This document shows, one piece after another, positions 1 through 6,772 of a stretch of DNA of 14,644 nt. How positions within the stretch are numbered: position 1 is the stretch's first letter; every line of letters starts with the position of its first letter. The DNA comes from an uncultured Chloroflexota bacterium (GTDB lineage: Bacteria > Chloroflexota > Dehalococcoidia > Lucifugimonadales > CAJWER01): positions 1 to 14,644 of the forward strand of contig CAJWER010000058.1 of assembly GCA_913030785.1 (NCBI GenBank). Direction: 5' to 3'. A model generated the notes under the pieces. It saw only the letters and a list, made by a program, of their open reading frames with translations, searched no databases and was not told the origin of the DNA. Both the position numbers and the translations under genes were made by a program.

Positions 1-21
1 ATAATGCAATTTGCTGCTTGA

Positions 22-240
22 CTAGAAATATTGAGTCGATTATATTTGAAAGTGGGGCTGGAATTGCTAATGAGGGTCTCTCAGCTGGGTACACATCGTT
101 TGGTCATTTTCTCTTTCACCGGATCTCTTTCGACGGCCTTCTCCTTCTTGGTGGCCTTGTTGACTGTTGTGGGATATGCAGTTTTTATGCGGCCGCATGC
201 AGCGCCTGGTTTGAATCTGGCTGTGATAGCCTCAGCCCAG
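22..240 (+). pseudogene. Fragment resembling the C-terminal membrane part of a GT2 (GtrB-like) glycosyltransferase
   Basis: Frame 1 is open from the TGA at 19-21 and reads as a short amphipathic stretch, then one strong membrane segment (about 105-185, starting LVIFSFTGSL), then a loop with PGLNLAVIASA. This pattern (helix, membrane segment, PG-containing loop, start of a second membrane segment) resembles the end of GtrB/DPM-like family 2 glycosyltransferases that make polyprenyl-phosphate sugars. The similarity stops at about 240, exactly where antisense fbpC homology begins, so neither the second membrane segment nor any catalytic domain is present. Base composition is lower in GC than the rest of the window. 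The family call is from pattern memory and is tentative; it could simply be a hydrophobic shadow of other sequence. Confidence 0.35.
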
Positions 241-815
241 ATGGTGGTGATGCTGCTTTCGCGCAGGATCGTGTTGTCCTCGCGGCGCAGGTCGGCCCGC
301 ATCGTGGCATCGACATTGCTGAAGGGCTCATCGAGCAGGAGGATTACAGGCTTCGGCGCCAGGGTACGGGCCAGGGCGACGCGCTGCTGCTGTCCTCCGG
401 AGAGCTCGTGGGGGTAGCGCCGTTCGAGTCCGGTGAGCCGAACCAACTCTAGTAGTTCGGACAGCCTTTTGTGCCGTTCCTGCTCGGAGATGTTCGCGAG
501 GCCGAACGCGATGTTCTGGAGAACCGTCATGTGTGGGAACAGGGCATACTCCTGGAACACCATCCCGACGCCCCGCTTTTCCGGCGGCACCAGGGTGTGA
601 TCGGCGGAGGCGACACGACCCTCTATCCATATTTCGCCCTCGTCCGGCGCCTCGAAGCCGGCTATCAGACGCAGTACGCTGGTCTTTCCGCAGCCGCTCG
701 TTCCCAGTATGGAGAGAATCTCTCCTGGTTCCAGGGCAAATGAAACTCGATCGACCGCGGTCACACCACCGAAGTTCTTTGATGCGTCGACGCACTCGAC
801 AACGGGGGCGGTCAA
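81..815 (-). CDS. fbpC: Ferric iron ABC transporter ATP-binding protein, FbpC type, 3' end lost
   Basis: This is the cytoplasmic ATPase that would power the FbpB permease. Visible motifs are Walker A GTSGCGKT (38-45), the Q-loop FQE (Q88), signature LSGGQQQR (138-145), Walker B VILLLDEP (157-164) and D-loop SNVD (166-169). Homology ends at about W193, where the family continues into the switch-histidine THD and then 100 or more residues of accessory domain. Here instead come about 50 unrelated, lysine-rich residues read antisense through low-GC sequence, so the H-loop His and the regulatory domain are missing and the product should be inactive. The start is a TTG with GAAAGG seven bases upstream, and it overlaps the fbpB stop as TTGA, suggesting translational coupling. 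Either the gene was cut by rearrangement or the sequence is a chimeric join near 237. Confidence 0.85.
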   Translation of the reverse strand: MTAPVVECVDASKNFGGVTAVDRVSFALEPGEILSILGTSGCGKTSVLRLIAGFEAPDEGEIWIEGRVASADHTLVPPEKRGVGMVFQEYALFPHMTVLQNIAFGLANISEQERHKRLSELLELVRLTGLERRYPHELSGGQQQRVALARTLAPKPVILLLDEPFSNVDATMRADLRREDNTILRESSITTIWAEAITARFKPGAACGRIKTAYPTTVNKATKKEKAVERDPVKEKMTKRCVPS

Positions 816-2461
816 GGACGTACCTTTCTATCGCGCAGCATCAGCAGCGCCATGGGTACCGACGACAGTAGAATCAACACTAGGGCCGGCGCCGCAGCGC
901 GGGCGAAGAAGGCCTCGGAGGAGGCGGACCATATCGATGTGGCCAGGGTCTTGAATCCCAAGGGTCCCAGTATAAGTGTCGCGGGTAGTTCCTTCATTGT
1001 GATGAGGAAAACGAGGGCGGCCCCTGCGGCCACCCCTGAGCGCATCAACGGCACCGTAACGTCCTTCAAGGTGCGAAGCTGCCCACGACCGAGCCCCCTC
1101 GCCGACTCTTCGAGACGAGGGCTGACCTGCAGCAAGGCCGACCTGGTGGCGCCGAGAGCGGCTGGGAAGAATAGCACGATGTAGGCGATTAGCAGCAGCC
1201 AGATCGTCTGGTAGATGGGCAGAGCGAGCGTGGTTCCGAAGAACACCAGCGCCAGGGCCACGACGATACCGGGCAGCGCATATCCCGTGAATGTGAGTCG
1301 CTCTATGATGCGGCTTGGCAGGCTCGGATATCTCACGGCCAAGACCGCGACGGGGATCGATAGGGCAGCGACTACGACCGCCGCCATCGCCGATACGAAT
1401 ACGGAGTTCCATGTGGCGCTCCAGAGGGCGTCAAAACCTTCGCCGGAGGCCATACCACGTATGATCCAGTAGCCCAGCACGGACATTGGCAGCACGAGGG
1501 CGAATAGCACGATTGCGCCGCAGAACGCGAGGGCCGGCCATCGCCATCGCCCCAGGTGGACGATCCTGGGCAGGCGTTTTACCCCCGGTGTGGACCGGTG
1601 GTAGCGGAGCTGGCCGCGCGACCTCGCTTCGACCAGTAGGACGCCGACGGCGAGGGCGACTAGTACGAGGGAGAGGACCGCTGCGATTGAGCGGTCGAAG
1701 GCGGACTGGTACTGCTGGTAGATGGCCCACGTGAAGGTCTCGTACCTCAACAGGGACACCGCCCCGAAGTCGGCGAGGGTGTACAGGCCTACCAGGAGGC
1801 CGCCTGAGGCCGCAGCTGGTCGCAGCAGCGGTAGCACGACCCGGGTCTGCACCCGCACAGGTCCGGCCCCCAGACTGCGGGCAGACTCTTCCAGGGCAGG
1901 GTCGAGGTTTGCAAGCACGCCGCGGATCGTCAGGAGCACGTAGGGGTAGCTGAGTAGTACGAGGGTTATCGTGGCTCCGGCGAGGCCGTAGATATTCGGG
2001 AGGCGGTCTACCCCAAAGGGGCCGAACAGCAGTCCCTGAACGAGGCCCTTTGGCCCCAGTACAGATATGACTAAAAAGGCCCCGACGTAGCTTGGGATGA
2101 CCAGGGGTAGGGCCGTCAGGACGCCCCAGGCGCGGCGCATGGGCAGGTCGGTGCGGACGGTGAGCCAGGCAAGGGGTAGCGCGATGGCGAGGCACAAGGT
2201 GGTTACCGTTGCGACTAACAACATAGAGCGCCCCAGAATTTGCGCCGTTCGGGGGCGAAGCAGCAAATCCCACGCCTCGGAGCTGGCCCCTGCACTTCGG
2301 ATCACGAGGTAGAGGAGAGGCAGAGCCATCGCGACGGCTATGAGCAGTGCGGGCAGCGATACAAAGAGCGGCGGACCGTTGGTCCGCATGGTACGCCATA
2401 GACTCGGCAAGGAGGGAGCTTCCCTCGGGCCGGCTAGCACTCGTTGCTCGGTGGCGGCCAT
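812..2461 (-). CDS. fbpB: Ferric iron ABC transporter permease, FbpB type
   Basis: This 549-residue membrane protein forms the transport channel and docks the ATPase. It is a tandem fusion of two binding-protein-dependent permease domains, as is usual for FbpB/SfuB. The cytoplasmic EAA loops that contact the ATPase are clear: EESARSLGAG at 191-200 and EESARGLGRG at 451-460, each followed by a VLP/VPL..R segment. About a dozen hydrophobic segments are present, the first at about 32-54. The ATG start has an AGGTG-type ribosome binding site about eight bases upstream. The gene follows fbpA after 97 bases and overlaps fbpC by four. Substrate assignment rests on the FbpA-like partner; thiamine or phosphonate permeases share this fold. 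Confidence 0.92.
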   Translation of the reverse strand: MAATEQRVLAGPREAPSLPSLWRTMRTNGPPLFVSLPALLIAVAMALPLLYLVIRSAGASSEAWDLLLRPRTAQILGRSMLLVATVTTLCLAIALPLAWLTVRTDLPMRRAWGVLTALPLVIPSYVGAFLVISVLGPKGLVQGLLFGPFGVDRLPNIYGLAGATITLVLLSYPYVLLTIRGVLANLDPALEESARSLGAGPVRVQTRVVLPLLRPAAASGGLLVGLYTLADFGAVSLLRYETFTWAIYQQYQSAFDRSIAAVLSLVLVALAVGVLLVEARSRGQLRYHRSTPGVKRLPRIVHLGRWRWPALAFCGAIVLFALVLPMSVLGYWIIRGMASGEGFDALWSATWNSVFVSAMAAVVVAALSIPVAVLAVRYPSLPSRIIERLTFTGYALPGIVVALALVFFGTTLALPIYQTIWLLLIAYIVLFFPAALGATRSALLQVSPRLEESARGLGRGQLRTLKDVTVPLMRSGVAAGAALVFLITMKELPATLILGPLGFKTLATSIWSASSEAFFARAAAPALVLILLSSVPMALLMLRDRKVRP

Positions 2462-2524
2462 CTCAGCACCTCGCCTCGATCGCGCAGCCTCGCTTGCCGT
2501 TGCTGCCTGCAGGGAAATGTACCG

Positions 2525-2552
2525 AGTATAGCGGCTTGTTCATAAATGTTGA
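2525..2552 (-). promoter_or_regulatory. Possible internal promoter before fbpB
   Basis: On the minus strand the fbpA-fbpB gap holds TCAACA, 16 bases, then TATACT. The -10 is good and the -35 matches four of six positions of TTGACA. It could give fbpBC some expression independent of the iron-controlled fbpA promoter, but a chance match is possible. Confidence 0.25.
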
Positions 2553-2558
2553 GGGCTA

Positions 2559-3569
2559 CTACGGGATGATGCCCAGATCGCGGAGCAGTGCCTGCGTGCC
2601 TTTGAGGTCGGCAAGGGACGCCATATCGACGTCCGGGTTCTGGAGCCCAGATAGCGGCTGCACGGCGCTGTCGATCGCGACACCGTAGACGAGAGGGTAC
2701 TCAAAGGTCTGGGCTGCAAAGTACTGCTGAGCGACCGTAGATAGTAGGAACTTCATGAACTTTTCGGCATCGTCACGGTTTTCGGTGGTCTTCAGTATTC
2801 CCGCGCCAGCGACCAGGACGACGCTTCCGGGTCCGCCGCCGGTCAAGTAGTGGTTGCGGGCTCCGAATCCCTCCCCTTCTTCCTGGAGGAAGCGGTGCAG
2901 GTAGTAGTGGTTGACGAAACCGATCGCAACTTCGCCGGTGGCGGCTGCTGCGACCGTGGGTGTGTTCTTGGGGTATGCAACAGGCTCGTTGGCTATGATG
3001 CCTTCAAGCCACTGCCGGGTAGCCTCCTCGCCCCACTGGACACGCATGGCGGTGACCATTGCCTGGAAGGAGCCGTTGGATGGCGGCCACCCGATGCGTC
3101 CTTTCCAACGAGGGTCTGTAAAACCCTCCATCGTGTCTGGGATCTCTGACGGGTCAACTTCGTCGGTGTTATACGCCACGACCCTGGCGCGTCCGGCGAC
3201 GCCTACCCAGTCGCCGTTGGGCGACCTGGCCCAGGATGGAACCGGGGTCAGAATCTCGTCTGGAAGTGTGCTGAGCATGTCGACGACGGCCCCGAGACCA
3301 CCGGGGTCCTGGGCGAAGAACACGTCTGCGGGCGAGTTCTTTCCTTCTTCCAGCAGGGTCGCGGCGATCTCCGCGGTGCTCCCGTACTTCACGTCGACCG
3401 CGATGCCGGTCGATTCGCGAAACAGCTCAACGACGGGTTCGATCAGGGATTCACTGCGGCCCGAGTAGACGACGAGGGTAGAGTCTTGCGAGCAGGCGAC
3501 AAGCGCCATGGAGACGAGGATCAGCAGGACTCCGAGGTAAGCAGTTACGGTTCTGGAAATCGCTGGCAC
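2559..3569 (-). CDS. fbpA: Ferric iron-binding lipoprotein of an ABC importer, FbpA type
   Basis: This is the extracytoplasmic binding protein that captures Fe(III) and delivers it to FbpB. The N-terminus is a lipoprotein signal: a hydrophobic stretch at about 9-22 and lipobox LVAC with Cys26 as the lipidation site, which fits a lipid-anchored protein of a monoderm cell. The mature protein begins with the typical TLVVYSGRSESLIEPVVELF and has the adjacent tyrosines Tyr222-Tyr223 in NHYYLHR, the position of the iron-binding tyrosine pair in FbpA/FutA proteins. The start is GTG with an AGAAGG ribosome binding site about seven bases upstream. It is the first gene of fbpABC, with a promoter, DtxR-like box and leader hairpin just upstream. 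Confidence 0.92.
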   Translation of the reverse strand: MPAISRTVTAYLGVLLILVSMALVACSQDSTLVVYSGRSESLIEPVVELFRESTGIAVDVKYGSTAEIAATLLEEGKNSPADVFFAQDPGGLGAVVDMLSTLPDEILTPVPSWARSPNGDWVGVAGRARVVAYNTDEVDPSEIPDTMEGFTDPRWKGRIGWPPSNGSFQAMVTAMRVQWGEEATRQWLEGIIANEPVAYPKNTPTVAAAATGEVAIGFVNHYYLHRFLQEEGEGFGARNHYLTGGGPGSVVLVAGAGILKTTENRDDAEKFMKFLLSTVAQQYFAAQTFEYPLVYGVAIDSAVQPLSGLQNPDVDMASLADLKGTQALLRDLGIIP

Positions 3570-3586
3570 TGAGGCCCTTCTTATAC

Positions 3587-3625
3587 AAAAACAGCACGCA
3601 CATTGTTAGGGGCTATGTGCGTGCT
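3587..3625 (-). terminator. Leader hairpin plus T5 before fbpA, possible attenuator
   Basis: Perfect 11-base arms AGCACGCACAT (3593-3603) and ATGTGCGTGCT (3615-3625) enclose an 11-base loop. On the minus strand the stem is followed by G and then TTTTT (3591-3587), the shape of an intrinsic terminator. It lies downstream of the predicted fbpA promoter and only about 20 bases before the GTG start, so it would sit at the very 5' end of the fbpA transcript. It could act as an attenuator, a 5' stability stem or an operator. The loop contains GCCC, which could pair with GGGC in the ribosome binding region. Confidence 0.6.
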
Positions 3626-3638
3626 TATTACAAAACTA

Positions 3639-3653
3639 AGGCTACACTAACCT
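3639..3653 (-). promoter_or_regulatory. DtxR/IdeR-like iron box overlapping the fbpA -10
   Basis: The minus strand reads AGGTTA-GTG-TAGCCT, an imperfect palindrome with one mismatch between halves. The published DtxR/IdeR consensus TTAGGTTAGGCTAACCTAA has the same AGGTTA-NNN-TAACCT core; the 19-base alignment has 13 matches. The right half is also the predicted -10 element. Repression by an Fe(II)-loaded DtxR-family regulator is inferred from the site and from the iron-uptake gene that follows. Confidence 0.6.
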
Positions 3654-3667
3654 GGGAACGATGTCAA
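3639..3667 (-). promoter_or_regulatory. Sigma70-type promoter of the fbpABC operon
   Basis: On the minus strand a perfect TTGACA (-35, plus coordinates 3662-3667) is followed after exactly 17 bases by TAGCCT (-10, 3639-3644). The -10 keeps the three most conserved positions (TA...T). Transcription would begin near 3632, leaving a leader of about 60 bases to the fbpA GTG. The -10 is embedded in the DtxR-like palindrome. Confidence 0.65.
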
Positions 3668-3671
3668 CACT

Positions 3672-3699
3672 AACACCACCCAAATTTTTGGGTGGTGTT
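3672..3699 (-). terminator. Terminator hairpin downstream of the sucrase/ferredoxin-like gene
   Basis: AACACCACCCAAA (3672-3684) and TTTGGGTGGTGTT (3687-3699) are perfect 13-base arms with two bases between them. The structure starts 18 bases after the stop of the minus-strand gene ending at 3717 and abuts the fbpA promoter. The T tract after the stem is weak on the minus strand (TTAGTGTT) and stronger on the plus strand (TTTT), so it may work in both directions. It separates the 3717-4700 gene from fbpABC. Confidence 0.7.
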
Positions 3700-3716
3700 T
3701 TCCACAGATGGAAGAC

Positions 3717-4700
3717 TTACAGGGATACCAGGCTGGTGATGGCGTACTGCTCCTCGACGGTCTTTGGTTCACCCGTGAGGCAGGCGACGGTTTGTACCGT
3801 TCCGCTTACGGCGACGGTCACGTCGTAGGCAGCGGGCTTGCCGCCGTCCTCGGACGTTGCCTCTACCCTCACACGCGCCTGCTGATCTGAGGACTCAACG
3901 ATACTCGTCGAGACTTTCCGGCCGGTCCATCCCCAACCCTCTCGCATCAACACTGCACCCTCTGCGGCCTGCTCGAAGGGGGTGTCCAGGCGGACCAATC
4001 CTCGGTAGAGGGAGCTGATGTCGGATACGTCTCCTCGGCGGTATACCAATGCGTCGAGTTGCGAGACGTCGGGTCGGACCCAGTTGCGGCCCTCGGGCAG
4101 GTCCACGATGTTTGGGGCCAGGCGGTGTCCGCCCAGGTGGCTGGCCCTCCAGACCCGCAGGCGTCCGTCCGAGACAGGGCCGTATTCCTGGCGCAGGAGC
4201 TGGTAGATAGGGATGCCGAAGGTGGCGCAGCAGGTGTCCCGGCTGCCGTGGGTGCATACGAGGATGTCTCTGACGCCGTCTGTATCATCCCGGTGCTGGT
4301 CGTATTTGCGGAGTGCGTGGGAGTTTTCGATCATCGCAGTTGCGAGCTCGATGGCTTGGTCGCTTGGGACCGCGTAGTCAATCTTGCCAAAAGCGGAGGC
4401 GGGGGTGGTCTGCCTGTAGAACAGCATCATTCTGGTGTGTCCAGCGGCAGTGTATTCGGGGTCAGGGGTGACGCATTGGAGCCTCACGGGACGGCCCTCT
4501 GCTTCTGCTTTGGCTAGGGCGTCTGATACCTCGGTGGGGAAGTGGGCCGAGTCCGTGACCTCATCCTTCCACGGCTTGGGTAATTCCAGGACGAGGCAGC
4601 GCTGCCAACTTGGGGCGGAGCCGGCGGGGTATTCGCCGATCTCGCGCGAGTAGATGGAGCAGAGCTGACTCTTATTAGGTCGCTGGGACGTGGTGGACAT
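3717..4700 (-). CDS. Sucrase/ferredoxin-like family protein, thioredoxin-like [2Fe-2S] protein (Apd1-like)
   Basis: This 327-residue protein carries the hallmark of the sucrase/ferredoxin-like family: Cys149-x8-Cys158 in CTHGSRDTCC, then 29 residues, then His188-LGG-His192 in RVWRASHLGGHRLAP. In the yeast relatives Apd1 and Aim32 the equivalent Cys/Cys/His/His set holds a [2Fe-2S] cluster with two histidine ligands, so a redox role is likely; the substrate is not known from sequence. No signal peptide or membrane segment is seen, so it should be cytoplasmic. The C-terminal 90 residues look like a separate beta-rich region. The ATG has GAGGAG upstream at good spacing. It lies next to fbpABC but is separated by a terminator, so it is a neighbour rather than a member of that operon. 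Confidence 0.88.
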   Translation of the reverse strand: MSTTSQRPNKSQLCSIYSREIGEYPAGSAPSWQRCLVLELPKPWKDEVTDSAHFPTEVSDALAKAEAEGRPVRLQCVTPDPEYTAAGHTRMMLFYRQTTPASAFGKIDYAVPSDQAIELATAMIENSHALRKYDQHRDDTDGVRDILVCTHGSRDTCCATFGIPIYQLLRQEYGPVSDGRLRVWRASHLGGHRLAPNIVDLPEGRNWVRPDVSQLDALVYRRGDVSDISSLYRGLVRLDTPFEQAAEGAVLMREGWGWTGRKVSTSIVESSDQQARVRVEATSEDGGKPAAYDVTVAVSGTVQTVACLTGEPKTVEEQYAITSLVSL

Positions 4701-4779
4701 TGGGGCTGTCTCCTCAGGTACTTGTGAGTGGTTTTATGATTGTAGGTCTTGGCTGGTGGATCGGCGCGGGGAATCACCC

Positions 4780-5199
4780 TCACCTTAGTCCTCTCCCTTG
4801 AGGGAGAGGAGGCGAATCTTGTTGGAGGGCGCGGAGTATTTCGCGACCGCGTTCATACGCGGGTGCTGCCAGGGGGTGTCGCGACCCGTGTTTGATGTGG
4901 AAGGGACGCCAGCCTGCGATATATTTGGCCAAGAAGCGCCACCAGCCCATTTGTTGCTGCTGTACAACATGGAAGCACTCGTGGCCCAGTAGTACGGTCC
5001 CCTTCTCCGATTCGAGGTCATCCACACTAGAGGTCAGGTGCACCGTGCCGTTGATGGTGACGGTGTGCTGCCCGAATCTACCGAATAATCGTCCGGCGAA
5101 AGAACCCTTGAGGACCGATACGCCGTTTAGAAGATCGGCATCGTACCAGTGGCTTAGCTTCTGCTTGACCTCGGGAGATACTGTGATGGTCTTGGCCAT
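4780..5199 (-). CDS. Small zincin-like (HExxH) protein, DUF4157-like
   Basis: This 139-residue protein has HECFH (73-77) in the helix GHECFHVVQQQQMGWWRFLAKY, the zinc-binding pattern of gluzincin-type metallopeptidases, with His73, Glu74 and His77. Glu116 in PAYERGRE is a plausible third ligand, as in eCIS-associated DUF4157 proteins, where HP-E-E follows the motif. No signal peptide or membrane segment is visible. The ATG is preceded by GAGGAG. The last residues (PLPQGRGLR) are read through a palindromic repeat at 4789-4810, so the original C-terminus may have been replaced. It is divergently arranged against the plus-strand operon at 5284. Proteolytic activity is not proven; the protein is about half the length of known peptidases. 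Confidence 0.72.
   Translation of the reverse strand: MAKTITVSPEVKQKLSHWYDADLLNGVSVLKGSFAGRLFGRFGQHTVTINGTVHLTSSVDDLESEKGTVLLGHECFHVVQQQQMGWWRFLAKYIAGWRPFHIKHGSRHPLAAPAYERGREILRALQQDSPPLPQGRGLR
4789..4810. repeat. REP-like palindrome inside the end of the zincin gene
   Basis: TCCTCTCCCT and AGGGAGAGGA are perfect 10-base arms with TG between them, preceded by CACCCTCACCTTAG-like sequence. This type of CCTCTCCC-TTGA-GGGAGAGG palindrome is familiar as a dispersed intergenic repeat in several bacterial genomes. I find no second copy in this window, so repeat status rests on recognition rather than a count. Confidence 0.5.
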
Positions 5200-5225
5200 G
5201 GTCTGCTCCTCACGGCGCGTGATGG

Positions 5226-5254
5226 TTGAACCCAGCCGATTGGGGTAGTATTTT
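5226..5254 (+). promoter_or_regulatory. Predicted promoter of the plus-strand epimerase operon
   Basis: TTGAAC (5226-5231), 17 bases, then TATTTT (5249-5254), each matching four of six consensus positions. It is placed about 30 bases before the GTG at 5284, with AAGGAG at 5270-5275 as ribosome binding site. It lies in the 84-base divergent gap shared with the minus-strand zincin gene. Confidence 0.45.
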
Positions 5255-5283
5255 AGAGCATATTACGACAAGGAGCTATACGA

Positions 5284-5985
5284 GTGCGAGTACTGATTAC
5301 TGGTGGTGCGACACGACTGGCTCAAGACCTGGCGAAGACTCTATCGATCAGGCACGATGTCGTGCTGACGGACAGGGTGGAGCAGCTGCCCGCCCTCGAC
5401 TATCAGGTGGAGACGGCGACGCTCACCCACACAGGCGCCACCAACGCGCTGGTGCGTGGCATGGACGCTATCGTGCATGGCGCTGACACGGGGTTGGGCG
5501 AAAGCGAGTCCGATCGTCTCGACCTGGCGATGCGCTGCACCTACAACCTGCTGTGGGCTGCCGCTGAAGAAGGCGTGGGCCGGGTGGTGCTCCTGAGCTC
5601 GCTGCAAGTGCTGGATGGCTACGACGAAGATATGACGGTTACCGAGACGTGGCGTCCGGTGCCGACGACAGACCTGGACGTGCTCTCGCACTATCTGAGC
5701 GAGTACGTGTGCCGGGAGTTCGGACGGGAGCGTAAGACAGGCATCATCTGCCTGAGGCTGGGCGACCTGGTGTGGGGTGATGAAGGCGAAGGTGCGCGGT
5801 CATCATCGACTCTCTATTTCGACGACGCAGCCCAGGCTGTGGAGCGGGCCATGGCAGCCGAGCGACTGGCAACGGGTCCGGACTGGAAGCTGCTGCACAT
5901 TCAATCGGCGGTTCCGGGGGCCCGGTTCGCGACGGCCAACGCGACGGATTACCTTGAATACTCTCCTGCAGAGAGGCTAGGATGA
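5284..5985 (+). CDS. NAD-dependent epimerase/dehydratase-like protein with degraded active site
   Basis: This 233-residue extended-SDR-like protein starts MRVLITGGATRLAQ. The family normally has GxxGxxG here (GGAGRLG-like); in this protein the second and third glycines are T10 and A13. Ser105-Ser106 sit at the catalytic serine/threonine position (VVLLSS), but the YxxxK pair is Tyr137 followed by Tyr141, so the catalytic lysine is absent. The protein is also short for the family. It may be a non-catalytic partner or may bind nucleotide differently. The GTG start has AAGGAG eight bases upstream; an ATG further upstream would not fit that site. It overlaps the next gene by ATGA, so the two products are likely made together. 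Confidence 0.8.
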   Translation: MRVLITGGATRLAQDLAKTLSIRHDVVLTDRVEQLPALDYQVETATLTHTGATNALVRGMDAIVHGADTGLGESESDRLDLAMRCTYNLLWAAAEEGVGRVVLLSSLQVLDGYDEDMTVTETWRPVPTTDLDVLSHYLSEYVCREFGRERKTGIICLRLGDLVWGDEGEGARSSSTLYFDDAAQAVERAMAAERLATGPDWKLLHIQSAVPGARFATANATDYLEYSPAERLG

Positions 5986-6716
5986 ATGTCCTAATACTCG
6001 GAGCAAACGGGATGTTGGGCCCCTACGTCGTGAGCTCCCTGGAGGGTGAGCACAAGCTGCGGTTGACAGATGTCATGGACGAGATGGAGACGCCCCACGA
6101 GTATCGCCAGGTAGACGCTGGGGATCTGGATGCGGTGATATCGGTCGCAGAAGGTATGGACGCCATCATCAATCTGTCGGTGCTGCGGCGTGATCGTAAT
6201 ATCGCATTCGATGTGAACGCCAGGGGTGCCTACAACGCGGCAAGGGCGGCTCTCGTGCATGGGATTCGCCGAGTGATCAACACAGGCCCCCACTTCACCA
6301 TCACCGGTCCGGCCTACGAAGATCTGGACCATGGTATCGGGCCGGACGTGCCCCCACAGCCGGGGACGAATCTTTATGCGCTGACCAAGTCGCTTGGCCA
6401 GGACATCAGCCGTATTTTCACTCAGCACCATGATCTATACGTGCTTACCCTGCTCTTCTACATGTTCCATAACGCCGACGACCGGTCGCGGGACGGGGGC
6501 GACCTGACGCCTTACGCGGTGACGTGGGAGGATGCCGCCCAGGCCTTCTTGCCCGCCCTGAGTATCCCTTTGGAGAGTCTGCCGTCACGCTGCGAGGTCT
6601 TCTTTGTGTTCGCGGACCTGCCACACGGCAAGTTCTCCAACGAGAAGGCCAAACGGGTGTTGGGATGGCAACCCGAGAACAGGCTGGAGGCACTGTGGCG
6701 TAAGGTCGATCGCTAA
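5982..6716 (+). CDS. NAD-dependent epimerase/dehydratase (extended SDR) family protein
   Basis: This 244-residue protein has an intact nucleotide-binding loop GANGMLG (7-13, GxxGxxG), the D30 region that selects the cofactor (RLTDVMDE), Thr101 at the catalytic serine/threonine position and Tyr132-x3-Lys136 (YALTK). The C-terminus ends in KAKRVLGWQPENRLEALW, the usual closing motif of sugar-nucleotide epimerases. It is shorter than the typical 300-330 residues, so the substrate-binding domain is reduced and the substrate cannot be named. The start ATG lies in the ATGA overlap with the preceding degenerate paralogue-like gene, which suggests a heteromeric pair with this one as the catalytic member. 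Confidence 0.88.
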   Translation: MNVLILGANGMLGPYVVSSLEGEHKLRLTDVMDEMETPHEYRQVDAGDLDAVISVAEGMDAIINLSVLRRDRNIAFDVNARGAYNAARAALVHGIRRVINTGPHFTITGPAYEDLDHGIGPDVPPQPGTNLYALTKSLGQDISRIFTQHHDLYVLTLLFYMFHNADDRSRDGGDLTPYAVTWEDAAQAFLPALSIPLESLPSRCEVFFVFADLPHGKFSNEKAKRVLGWQPENRLEALWRKVDR

Positions 6717-6772
6717 CTTTCTTTGGCCCCCCGGCGGGTGTGCTTTTCGCACCGCCTTACAAGGAGGTAGCC

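Noticed and set aside
187..198. 12-base palindrome containing a NotI site (GCGGCCGC), possible cloning linker
   Set aside because: It lies within a continuous open frame, away from the homology breakpoint near 237, with no vector-like flanking sequence; chance is enough in GC-rich DNA.
1431..2399. 322-codon open frame on the minus strand
   Set aside because: It is a shifted frame of fbpB, rich in Arg and Pro as expected for an out-of-frame reading; the 549-residue permease explains the region.
6730..6756. Hairpin between the second epimerase gene and the hydrolase gene as a terminator
   Set aside because: The arms are imperfect and no T tract follows the stem on the plus strand; the hydrolase is more simply read as co-transcribed.
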